The notes under the pieces: generated by a model
The model's input: the letters and a program-made list of their open reading frames with translations, nothing else
Told to the model about the DNA's origin: nothing
The model's database searches: none
Translations under genes and position numbers: made by a program
Shown here: positions 1 to 9,403 of the stretch, piece after piece
Position numbering within the stretch: position 1 is the first letter of the stretch
Layout of the letters: each line of letters opens with the position of its first letter
Source of the DNA: Obelidium mucronatum
Lineage: Eukaryota > Chytridiomycota > Chytridiomycetes > Chytridiales > Chytriomycetaceae
Length of the DNA: 30,378 bases
Reading direction: 5' to 3'
Assembly: GCA_025765595.1 (NCBI GenBank)
Contig: JAIVFH010000303.1
Location: forward strand, 1 to 30,378

Positions 1-91
1 AAAATAATATGAGAGCAAGCAAGTGGTTTCAGTTCTCTTGATTCTAAACATAAATAGTGCTGTTTCCGGACTGTCGTAACGTGGTTCAAAG

Positions 92-361
92 GGGCAAAAA
101 GCCCCGCCTGCGCCACAAGCCCAAATGAGTCCCCCACAAGGAGTTTCTCAATCTGCAAGCAATGTGGCCACCTTTGCCTCGGCGACTCTTTTCCCCGATA
201 TCGCAACATCGGCTTTACCATTGCAGTCTTATGTTTGCAATGGCATTTCTTTATTTCAAGCTGGTTATTTGAGTGATGGACAACCTGGATGGGTTTTGCT
301 GGATACTTGTGTGGATGGAACGCGTTGCGTTGTGAATCTTCCTTTTGTTGGATGCCAATGA
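92..361 (+). CDS. 3' terminal exon, secreted protein with CBM19-like end (partial)
   Basis: This is the last exon of a plus-strand gene that begins left of the window. The frame has a stop at 77-79, so an intron must lie upstream; an acceptor AG at 90-91 with a CGTAAC branch-like site about 12 nt before it fits, and the frame then stays open to the stop at 359-361. The exon encodes a Ser/Ala/Pro-rich linker and then a short Cys-spaced module (YVCNG, WVLLDTC, GTRC, FVGC). That spacing resembles the chitin-binding CBM19 module at the C-terminus of fungal chitinases, although one expected Cys after the LFQ motif is absent. Function is inferred from this pattern only; the catalytic part is not visible. 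It converges on the GH20-like genes that follow. Confidence 0.45.
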   Translation, partial: GQKAPPAPQAQMSPPQGVSQSASNVATFASATLFPDIATSALPLQSYVCNGISLFQAGYLSDGQPGWVLLDTCVDGTRCVVNLPFVGCQ

Positions 362-441
362 TATAAATTATAATGTCAGATTGATTCCGCTTTATATACT
401 TTCTTTAAACATGGATTTGATTTACCAAAATATGAGAAGAA

Positions 442-2591
442 TCAGTAGGGATAAGCAATAGACTGTGGCTTGATGTAAACAAGATCATCGGTGTTATACA
501 AGCTGGTGATTTTGCAGTAGTCAACAAGTTCGTTGTAGTGGTATGGGGCGACTGGCGCACTTCCATCTGGACTATTCTGCAATGTGCCAACGAATCCAGC
601 TTCAAATGTCTTTTGACCCGCGCTGGTGTTTCCGTCACAGTATTCAGACATGTATACCATTTCTTCCTTGTTTCCGAGGTATGACAAGTCGGCAGCGGCA
701 ATCGCGACTTCGTTCACCAAGGAAGCACGGAATCTGTCAAATCGAGCTGTGGTCTTGATAGCGTCGAAAGCAGGAGCTGCAGTGTAAGACCAGAAGCGCT
801 CAGCAGCAGCAGATGCGCGTGGGAACACGTAGCGATCCAAGTTATGTCTTTTGATAGATTCGGTCCACATCATAGTGAATGCTCCTTTGACTGCAGACGG
901 CTGGTTGACACCCGCCAACGGATCATGTGCGTAGATGGCAGTCCAGTTTTTCCATTGTCCTGGCTTGGTCGTATATCCCGGAATATCGTAGGCGTAGCTT
1001 GGGTTGGCGCCCTGGTATTCGTCAAGACACCACGCGACGCTTGGAGAACAATCCAGTGAGTAGATGGAGTAAGGAGCAGTCACCAAGTTATTGTATCCTT
1101 GAGCCGAAAGACTGTTAATTACATCTGCACCTGGCTCTTCTACTGTAATGAGAGCGTTCTTTGGAACAGTAACACCAAAGTCCAACGCATAGCTCCAAGC
1201 GGCATACTTCTTCTTGTTCTTTGCCAGGGATGCTTGGAGTTTTGGCTCAAATTGTTGCATTATTGGCTTCATGAGTGAGTTGTCATGACTGTCCCAGTTA
1301 TCTGGAACAAGTTTATAGTTTCTAGCATTAACTCCATCGTGACCAGTGTGCAGGTATGGGTCCTTGAACCAGGCTCCGACTTCGGAAATAAATTGATCGA
1401 TAAAATTCACGACTTCTGGCTTGCGGATGTCCAGGGCGCCACATGGCGGTTCATCACAATGCTGACGTCCCCTGTCATGCTATCACATTAAAAACTTGAC
1501 TAAATAATTTATCGATTACATCACTCACCACCAAACAACCCCCGGCTCATTTGTCGAGTTTGCAAAGTCAGCATTGTGTCCATCCCAAGGGGAGTAGTTG
1601 AGGTCTGTCACAAGAGATGGATTGGCACTGGCAAATGCAGCACCGCGACCAGGTACGGAGAATTCCGGGATAACGCGAATTCCACGAGTGAAAGCATACT
1701 CAATGATTTCAGTCACATCCTGCTCGGTGTAGACTTTCGGGCTACCGTCCTTGTTCTTGAAAGCACCTCCGTTTTTGTAGAGCTGGGGGTAGGAGTCCCA
1801 TTTGATGGGAACGGACTGGGAATCAAAGATGTGCCTGCCAAATACACAGTGATTGTGAGTCTTTGTGGGCAATAAAATGCGATACCCTTACCAGTGGAAC
1901 ACGTTCAATTTGGAGTATACCATTCCATCCAAGAGACGCAGAATATCTTCCTTGGGGAAAAAGTTGCGGCCAGTATCCAACAACAGACCACGGTATGAAA
2001 AGCGAGGAGCATCGTTGATGTTGGCGAGTACCAGTTGTCCATCAGCTGTAACCAATTGGGAAAGAGTCTGGAAGCCATAAACCACACCGACTTGGGTAGC
2101 AGCTAGTTATGTGAAAGGGTATTAATAAACAGTTTTGTGGATTTCGAATCTAGGGTTCCTTTTTACCCGAGATAACAACACCCTTTGACGTGGCCTTGAT
2201 GGAGTAGGACTCGTCAGCACCATCCAATTGAGCGGGACCAGCAACTTTCTTTCCAGTGATCTTGACTGTGATTGGAAATGTGGCGGAAGATGATCCCGCA
2301 ATAGAGGTAGATGCCTTCTTGGCAGCCAGTGATTTGTTCAACTGGCGGAAGGCATACGCAATAGAAGGATCATCAGTGAACTCCAAGTTGGCAACGGTGA
2401 ATGATTTGATGGCAACAGTTTGGTTCAAGTCAACAACCTGAATTAAAACAAGAGTTATGCACCAATTACTGACTTTGCCAATGCAGACTTACACTCTGTG
2501 GAGCAGGCCATAGGTAGTCGATAGCAGAGTGGGTGGCTGCTAGGGCAGAGCTGATGGAAGTGCACAAGAGCACAAGGGTTTTGAGCAACAT
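442..2591 (-). CDS. GH20 beta-hexosaminidase-like secreted protein, copy A
   Basis: Five exons on the minus strand: 2591-2493, 2437-2167, 2102-1892, 1834-1529, 1471-442; 638 residues, phases consistent. A signal peptide (MLLKTLVLLC..., cleavage near ALAA) implies secretion. An N-terminal GH20b-type domain is followed by the TIM barrel: YRGLLLDTGRNF, then HWHIFD, then a C-terminal MMWTE and FPRASAAAERFW, all typical of family GH20, whose members release N-acetylhexosamine from chitin oligomers and glycans. The active site is odd: the family motif HxGGDEV reads HTGHDGV (residues 337-343), so the general-acid Glu is Gly, and the PGH motif reads PGR. It may be a pseudoenzyme or a diverged subfamily with altered chemistry. 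It is tandem with copy B, head to tail, with identical intron positions. Confidence 0.9.
1946..2278. repeat. Near-identical tract shared with 4698-5030 (gene conversion)
   Basis: These 333 bases of copy A match 4698-5030 of copy B with only two differences that I can see (near 2082 and 2113), and the tract includes the whole of intron 2 (2103-2166). The other introns of the two genes have no obvious similarity, and exon sequence outside the tract differs every 5-15 bases. A sharp island of identity that covers an intron is the classic mark of recent gene conversion between tandem copies. Confidence 0.8.
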
Positions 2592-3186
2592 TTATTTTGA
2601 GGCTGGGTGGTAAGTGGATCAATCTGCTTTTAAAAGACTTTGGCTTGCTGATCACGTGTTAATTTAATCACAAAAGTTTTTCGGAATGTCTACGTCAGCC
2701 AAAACCAGAAACACCAGATAGCCTTAGAACGAGGTCCCCAGATGGAAAACTTGACCCGAAATCCAACGCCTCTGGTGTTCTAGTTGAGACGGGGTCAACA
2801 TTGGAGCTTGAATAGGAACAAGGTCGATTCAGCTCTATTAAAACTTTAAAGAAGCTTTCTTTGCATTTTGTTCAAGGTTTAATTCTTTCGGTGCAATTAT
2901 CCTCAAAAGTGACCTTCATTTTTTTGGTGAATTTTTCTGCTGGGTGTCTATGTGGTCGGCTTTGTATGCAGAGCTTTGAGGTAATTGAGCACAGAACACT
3001 TTAGGTATCCTCATCCACGTAATAAAATTTATGTTTGCTGAGATTGAAGATGATGGCATTAACGACCTAGGTTCAAAAAATGTAGATGCACTCCTACACC
3101 GCTGAGCTCTCGAATTGACAATTAAGAATACAACGAGAAAGGTCATTTATATCATAGTAAGACGGGACAATAGAACAAAAATAATA
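2592..3186. other. Non-coding spacer between GH20 copies
   Basis: 595 bases holding the promoter of copy A (right side of its start, with an AT-rich CTTTTAAAAG box near 2630-2640) and the 3' region of copy B. I see no convincing protein-coding frame. A short stretch at about 3045-3112, read on the minus strand, looks vaguely like a decayed tRNA (A-box-like GAGCTCAGCGG), but it does not fold. Confidence 0.6.
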
Positions 3187-5346
3187 TCAGTAAGGATACT
3201 CAACCACTTGCGGCTTAACGTAAACAAGATCATCGGTGTTATACAAACTGGTGATTTTGCAGTAGTCGACAAGCTCATTGTAGTGGTAAGGGGCGACTGG
3301 CGCACTTCCATCGGGGCTATTCTGCAATGTGCCAACAAATCCAGCTTCAAATGTCTTTTGACCTGTGCTGGTGTTTCCGTCACAGTATTCCGACATGTAT
3401 ACCATTTCTTCCTTGTTTCCGAGGTATGACAAGTCGGCAGCGGCAATCGCGACTTCGTTCACCAAGGAAGCACGGAATCTATCAAATCGAGCTGTGGTCT
3501 TGACAGCGTCGAAAGCAGGAGCTGCAGTGTAAGACCAGAAACGTTCAGCGGCAGCAGATGCGCGTGGGAACACGTAACGATCCAAGTTGTGTCTCTTGAT
3601 TGTCTCAGTCCACATCATGGTGAATGCTCCCTTTACAGCAGAGGGCTGGTTCACTCCTTCCAATGGATCGTTTGCATAAATAGCGGTCCAGTTTTTCCAT
3701 TGCCCGGGTCTGGTAGAGTACCCTGGGATATCGTATGCATAGCTTGGGTTGGCGCTTTGGTATCCGTCAAGACACCATGGAACTGTTGGAGAGCAGTCGA
3801 GGGAGTAGATGGAGTAAGGAGCAAGGACCAAGTTTGAGTATCCTTTAGAAGTCAAGCTGTTGATGACGTCCGCGCCGGGGTCTTCAATGGAAATGAGAGA
3901 GTCCTTTGGAATGGTAACACCAAAGTCCAATGCGTAGCTCCAAGCGGCGTATTTCTTCTTGTTTTTCGCCAAGGATGCGAGTAGCTTTGGTTCAAACGCT
4001 TGAATAACTGGCTTGACCAACGAGTTGTCGTGGTAATCCCAGCTGTCTGGAACCAACTTAAAGTTTCTTGCGTTGACACCATCGTGACCAGTGTGCAGGT
4101 ATGGATCTTTGAACCAGGCTCCAACTTCCGAAATCAGCTGGTCAACGAATTTAACGACTTCTGGCTTTCGGACGTCCAAGACTCCGCAAGGGGGTTCAGA
4201 ACAATGCTGGCGACCCCTTTAGGTATGTCTTGTCAAGGCCAAATGGTTTGAAACAAGGACAGAAAAAAAAGGTTACATACCACCATACAACCCCAGGAGC
4301 ATTTGTCGCGTTGGCGAAATCGGCGTTGTGTCCATCCCAGGGAGAATAGTTGAGATCCGAAATGAACGCTGGGTTTACATTGGCGAACGCGGCTCCACGT
4401 GCAGGAAGAGAAAGCTCTGGAATAACACGAATTCCACGAGTGAAAGCGTACTCGATGATTTCAGTTACGTCTTGCTCGGTGTAGACTTTGGGACTACCGT
4501 CCTTGTTCTTAAAAGCACCTCCGTTCTTGTAGAGCTGGGGGTAGGAGTCCCATTTGATGGGAACAGATTGAGAATCAAAGATGTGCCTGCAAATACAAGT
4601 TGATTGTGAGTCCGCATACACATGGTTGACGAGGTACCCCTACCAGTGGAACACGTTCAGTTTGGAGTACACCATTCCATCCAAGAGACGCAGAATGTCT
4701 TCCTTGGGGAAAAAGTTGCGGCCAGTATCCAACAACAGACCACGGTATGAAAAGCGAGGAGCATCGTTGATGTTGGCGAGTACCAGTTGTCCATCAGCTG
4801 TAACCAATTGGGAAAGAGTCTGGAAGCCATAAACAACACCGACTTGGGTAGCAGCTAGTTATGTTAAAGGGTATTAATAAACAGTTTTGTGGATTTCGAA
4901 TCTAGGGTTCCTTTTTACCCGAGATAACAACACCCTTTGACGTGGCCTTGATGGAGTAGGACTCGTCAGCACCATCCAATTGAGCGGGACCAGCAACTTT
5001 CTTTCCAGTGATCTTGACTGTGATTGGAAACGCCGCAGATCCCATGGTAGATGCCTTCTTGGCCGCCAACGACTTGTTCAACTGGCGGAAGGCATACGCA
5101 ATAGAAGGATCATCAGTGAACTCCAAGTTGGCAACTGTGAATGATTTGATGGCAATGGTTTGGTTCAAGTCAACAACCTGCATTGTTGATGGGCATTAAT
5201 CCAATATTAATCAATGTCAAATAAGAACGCGAAAAAAAACGCATTACACTCTGCGGAGCAGGCCATAGATAGTCGATAGCAGAGTGGGTGGCTGCTAGAA
5301 CAGAGCTGACAGAAGCGCACAAGAGCACCACGTTTTTGAGCAACAT
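3187..5346 (-). CDS. GH20 beta-hexosaminidase-like secreted protein, copy B
   Basis: Five exons: 5346-5248, 5177-4919, 4854-4644, 4586-4281, 4216-3187; 634 residues. It has the same signal peptide type (MLLKNVVLLC), domain order and intron positions as copy A; the only length change is a 4-residue deletion in exon 2 (about 5037-5045). It shares copy A's altered active site: HTGHDGV in place of HxGGDEV, and PARG where PGH is expected. The Gly codon differs between copies (GGT here, GGA in A), so the substitution is kept at the protein level. Exons 2-3 and the intron between them are almost identical to copy A, unlike the other introns, which points to gene conversion. Secreted glycan-related function is a family inference; catalysis is doubtful. 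Confidence 0.9.
4698..5030. repeat. Partner tract of 1946-2278 in GH20 copy B
   Basis: Same 333-base length as 1946-2278. It spans most of exon 3, all of intron 2 (4855-4918) and the first part of exon 2. Which copy was the donor cannot be told from two sequences. Confidence 0.8.
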
Positions 5347-5688
5347 TGTTTTTTGAAAAGATTTGGGACACAAGCTGATTAAATAGGTGCATGTGACGAA
5401 ATTTTTCTGGGGCTGTGCGCACTATTCCTGTACAGGCAGAAGTCTGGATTGTGATATTCATACGCTGGGTTCGATGGGAACAAGCTGCATTCCAATGGCA
5501 GCGAATACCAGATGTTTTGTACTTTGGGCAAGGAAGCTGTTATCTGTGTAACAGTCCGCAATTTTTTGATACCTGTTGCATTTATGCTTTGTAAGCATGA
5601 ATTCATCCATATAGAGGCGAACATGTATTTCAAAAACGGCAAAGGATGGGCAAACGAATGTAAGTATTGCGACAAAAAAACCAGAGAA
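5347..5688. other. Spacer upstream of GH20 copy B, downstream of gamma-SNAP
   Basis: About 340 bases with no supported gene. It should contain the copy B promoter (starting at 5347) and the gamma-SNAP 3' untranslated region. Short open frames here on both strands lack recognisable domains and overlap the neighbouring genes. Confidence 0.5.
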
Positions 5689-7323
5689 TCAGCACAAGTC
5701 GTCGTCATCAGCAGTGAATCCTCCACTTTGTTGAGTGGACGGCGCAGGCTGATATTGTCGAGGCTGTTGTGAGTATCCTGCTGGCTGGCCATACATGTTC
5801 GACTGAGAACCAGTAGGAGATCGTGCGCCAAGCGGGAATCCACCGATACCAGGCTGCTGGGGCTGTTGCTGATATAGATTTGGTTGCGATCCAGTTGGTG
5901 AACGTGCAGGTGGCTGGAACTCGTGTTGCGGTGGAGTTGATGGTCCCCCATACAGCTGCTGCCCGCTTCCTGTTGGTGGACGCGGTTGGAACCCTTGAGG
6001 AGGTGTATATCCTTGCTGCTGCTGCGGCGCAGGTGGTGGTTGAAATCCTTGCGGCGGTGCAGCATATCCTCCGGATTGGGATTGTTGTTGCTGTGGTGGT
6101 GGTTGAAATTGAGTCGTTCCGTTGAAGCCTTGTGGGCCATTTGGAGCGCGCCCACTTCCAGGAATGCGCAGAGTTTGTGACGCTTTCGCGATCTGAGAAT
6201 TTTTGAGCGACATATTGATGGAAGTGTGCGATTTCAAAAAAAAGTACCTCATTATCCAAATACCGAATATTCGGCCTCTTCAAGATATTTCCCAAAAGCT
6301 CTTCGTCATAAGTTTCGAAAGCTTCAACAAGATGATGACAAATCTCGCCTTCATCACTATCGTAGAATCCTTGGAAGCTGCAAAGTATTGTGAGTAACCG
6401 ATGGAAAGATTGAGTGTGCCAAAAACTAAGAAACAACATACTCTTCGAAAGTGATGAGCTTTTTTCGTGCATCCACGGAATCCCCACTCAAGAGCACGAT
6501 AATAGTTGTGACCAGGGCTTGTTTGTTGAAGGAGGGGTGGTTGTCCAATTTCCTATATATTTGAACTAATCGATCCGAATATTCAATAGCAGGTGCCCAA
6601 CTGCGACAGAGAGGGATATTTAGTGAATTCATGTTCAACGTTGGGTTATTTGCGTACCGTTTGTTTTTCACTAGGAAGGAAACAAAGCGTCCCAATGTGT
6701 CAATTCCAGAGCGTGGTTTATCTTCGCTTTCGTAGATGGAAATCGAATCCGTGTAGTAAGAGATGGCTAAATCGATGTCCACAGTCTCAAGGGATCTAGT
6801 TCAAGTACCACGTCACAAACAAACAACCCCAGCCCCATGAACACAAAACACAGACCTTGCCGCCTTCTCGACACATTCCGCACCCTTTTCCCCGCTTCCG
6901 TACATGATAAACAAATCGCTTGCTTGTTTAAACAGCTTTGCGGCCTCCACCATGTTCTTTGATTGCTGCTGGACCAGCAGCGCAGCGGCTTCAATCTGCT
7001 TCCCAGCGAGAAACAGCGCATCTTGTTTCTTGTAGCACTCGGCTGCTTTGAGGTACGCTTCGACGGCGTACTCTGTGGCCTTTGCGGCTTTGAACTGTAC
7101 CGCTGCGGACAAAGCGTTAGAACAATCGCGGCAAAGAAAGGCCGCCTGGCTAACCCGCTTGCTCAAAGAGCGGCCGCGCGCTGTCGAAGTCCGGTGTTGG
7201 TTTTCCAAAGAACGACTTCTTGTCGAGACTAAAGCGCAGAGTCAGCTACCATTGAGACAGAGGCCGATCACTCAACTGCTTGCCAGCCTGATTCATCAGG
7301 TCCATTCCAGACTGCAGCGACAT
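5689..7323 (-). CDS. NAPG: Gamma-SNAP with long Pro/Gln-rich C-terminal tail
   Basis: Seven exons: 7323-7277, 7228-7155, 7102-6856, 6795-6658, 6600-6442, 6377-6248, 6192-5689; 432 residues. Gamma-SNAP is a soluble adaptor that recruits the ATPase NSF to SNARE complexes during vesicle fusion. The helical-repeat core matches family landmarks in order: KHLDKKSFF...PDFDSA, AYLKAAECYKKQDALFLAGK, ECVEKAARSLETVD, QIYRKLDNHPSFNKQ, NIRYLDNE, and the short AKASQTLRIPG before the tail. The last two residues, LC after an acidic run (DDDD), are also typical. Unusual is an insertion of about 150 residues rich in Gln and Pro between the core and that acidic end, containing three PTGS-x(4)-Y units; animal gamma-SNAP is about 312 residues. 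Its start lies 50 bp from the DNAAF6 start on the other strand. Confidence 0.9.
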
Positions 7324-7373
7324 GTGTGTTGGGCGGTGAGTTTATATTTAAAAAAAGTTGTTGAATCACACGC
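7324..7373. promoter_or_regulatory. Bidirectional promoter, gamma-SNAP / DNAAF6
   Basis: Only 50 bp separate the two divergent start codons, so the core promoters and 5' untranslated regions must overlap or lie inside each other's first exons. An AT-rich stretch (TTTATATTTAAAAAAA) sits in the centre, about 7340-7356. Shared regulation is an inference from spacing. Confidence 0.55.
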
Positions 7374-8123
7374 ATGGACATTCCACCAACCGACTTTTCA
7401 GCTTTAACAGATCTCTTTGAAGCTGGACTTAAGAAGGAAAGAGAGCGAAATGGATTTACTTCTTCAGCGAAAGAGGCGTCTAACGTTCAGAAGGTTGCTT
7501 TCCTATCCCTAAATCAACGCGTCTCTAAAAGTAACTTTACCCTCAGCTCACACCTGGATCGATCGGTTCCTACTCATCTTCTGCCTCCAAAGTTCCTGCT
7601 TCGGCTGAGCCAGTTCTGAAGAAAGACTCGAAGGATATCTGGAATGACGAAGAAGTTGAAGACTCAATTGTGGATGTTTCTGATCCACGGCCGCAGCCAG
7701 AGTAATACTTGACACATGAATTATAAAATTGATAAACTAAAGCGCATTTTTATTTTGAATCAGATACACTGTCACGTATCGTCAAAAAGTCACTTCCGAA
7801 GATATGTTTTTGCAAATGAGCGGAAAAACACCTGGAATACACGACTCTGACGACTTGATCGTGAATGTACTTCTTCCTGGAACTGAGTTCAAAGACATTG
7901 AGCTCACTGTCACTGAACAAACGTTGGAAGTTCGATGTCCAAAATAGTGAGTTTTCTCTCTCGTGATTCATCGATAGATATACTAGTGTAATCTTACGCT
8001 GCATTCGTTAGCAAACTCTTGTTTCACTTTCCGCGTGATGTCAAAGAATCGGAAGGAAGTGCGAAATGGGACAGAAGCAAAGCGCAACTCACTGTGACTG
8101 TGCCCGTTAAGCCACTGTTTTAG
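7374..8123 (+). CDS. DNAAF6: Axonemal dynein assembly factor 6 (PIH1D3-type)
   Basis: Four exons: 7374-7493, 7547-7701, 7764-7946, 8012-8123; 189 residues. DNAAF6 (PIH1D3) is a cytoplasmic HSP90 co-chaperone subunit that helps fold and pre-assemble axonemal dynein arms. The order matches the animal protein: N-terminal LTDLFEAGL, a linker with LTPGSIG, the acidic KDIWNDEEVED motif, then a PIH/CS-type beta-sandwich from about residue 92 (EYTVTYRQKVTSEDMFL, IELTVTEQTLEVRCP, AQLTVTVPVK). Presence of this gene implies the organism builds a motile flagellum. The intron 1 donor is GTTGCT, somewhat weak, but the join restores the conserved PG(S/N)IG motif. It is head-to-head with gamma-SNAP. Confidence 0.9.
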
Positions 8124-8301
8124 TATCATCATATGGAATAAATGCTTCTTTTGACCTGTAACTGTTATTTTTTGCATCGATTGTTGAGTTTTTTGGGTTC
8201 CTTCCTTTGGTTTATCTTTGAAATACTCTTGAATACAAAATCAAAGAAAAATCTCTTCCTGAAATCCACTCAGAATCATGAAATATCAGCGGATAAGAAA
8301 A

Positions 8302-9089
8302 CTAAATGTGAGAACTTGTTTGCCTCTGCCGTTCAGTGATCTCTTCTGCTATCATTAGAGATTCAGATCGTTTCAACTTTCCACTTTGACGGTCTAGAAG
8401 TTCATCAAATGTAGAGGCCTCCCCTGTCTCAATCCGCCTCAATCTTCTAGCAACTTGAGCATTGATGCATCTTTGTTCTGAAATCATCAGCTCAAGTTTC
8501 TTGTTCCCAACCAAACTTTGCTTTTCATTTCGTAATCCCAATACTACTCGTGAATGAAAAGATTTCAATTACGAACCAATTTGATTAAATTTAAATATTG
8601 ATAGGACTGACTTTCTTGTTTTGTGTCCTCATACAGCGCCTTGACGTGTGGGTTGGTGAAATTCGAATCAATCCATTCTTTCTCATATCGATTTCTTTTT
8701 GACTCTGTCATCCGCAGCAGCCCATCTATTTCAGCAGCATTTCTGGCTCGCCCGTTCGCTGGATAGTGTCGTGGTCTTGTAGTAGAAGAATCGGTCGCTA
8801 AGGGGGCTGCAGACGAAGTCTGCGAAGACAAGGAGAGGTGAACCGAAGTGGGATGATTAACTTCCAATGAGTTTGGAGACTCAGGATCGGCGTCAATAAG
8901 GGCTATCGAATCCAAATAAGAAGCAAGGTCGATGGGATGTCTGGCATTGGGGCAGCGGAACACAAGTGCCGCTGACTGAGTAGCCCATTGAGTAATACAT
9001 GTTTGATGGAATGATGCGTTCACGCACGAGCAGTCAAGTGAAAAAGCGTCTGGGGTCGCCATGGAGTCAAAGCAGATTGAACAAGTCAT
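8302..9089 (-). CDS. RING-variant-like zinc-finger protein
   Basis: Two exons: 9089-8612 and 8543-8302; 239 residues. The N-terminus carries a RING-CH-like arrangement of ligands: C3-x2-C6, C20-x-C22, H28-x2-C31, then C46 and a probable last ligand H51 in place of the usual Cys pair. The Trp at 35 after the His/Cys pair is typical of RING E3 ligases. The middle is Ser/Thr-rich and the C-terminal half is a charged helix (MTESKRNRYEKEW..., LRRIETGEASTFDELLDRQ) likely to form a coiled coil. No membrane segment is seen, unlike MARCH-type E3s. Role as a ubiquitin ligase is inferred; the head-to-head E2 gene next door makes it attractive. A treble-clef zinc finger without ligase activity is the alternative. 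Confidence 0.65.
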
Positions 9090-9403
9090 TTTTGTCCTAG
9101 AATTTTTGTTTTCAAACGAAATGGTGACATGAAACCAAACGTTCAGGTTCCGAAAAACGCCTCGATCAAGTTTGAGCGGTCGGCGATTTATATTCTAATA
9201 TTATTAACTTTAATTCAACGGTTTAAGACATACCGTCTCGTGAAATTGCATTTGATAAAACAGACAGGTGAGCGGCTGTTGTTCCCGAAGTTTAGAAGAA
9301 ATGAGGTAAACATGAGGTAGAACCAACATGACTTAAAATATATTGGAATAATATAAGTTATACTGATAATAAATATTTGATATTTATTTTATTTTTTAAT
9401 TCA
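9090..9403. promoter_or_regulatory. Divergent intergenic region, RING-like / UBE2J2-like
   Basis: 314 bases between two divergent start codons, AT-rich towards 9340-9400. An open frame at 9129-9320 exists but has no domain, so I treat the region as a shared regulatory spacer. Confidence 0.5.

Noticed and set aside
405..1491. Several open frames on both strands over the GH20 last exons (for example 405-701, 844-1059, 3589-3837)
   Set aside because: They repeat at the same offset in both copies, have no domain and only shadow the conserved GH20 frame.
5379..6155. 258-codon minus-strand frame overlapping the gamma-SNAP tail
   Set aside because: It is an out-of-frame reading of the CAG/CCA-rich tail; the frame that continues the SNAP core and ends in the acidic-LC motif is the real one.
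9129..9320. 63-codon frame in the RING/E2 divergent spacer
   Set aside because: No domain, AT-rich, and lies where both promoters must be.
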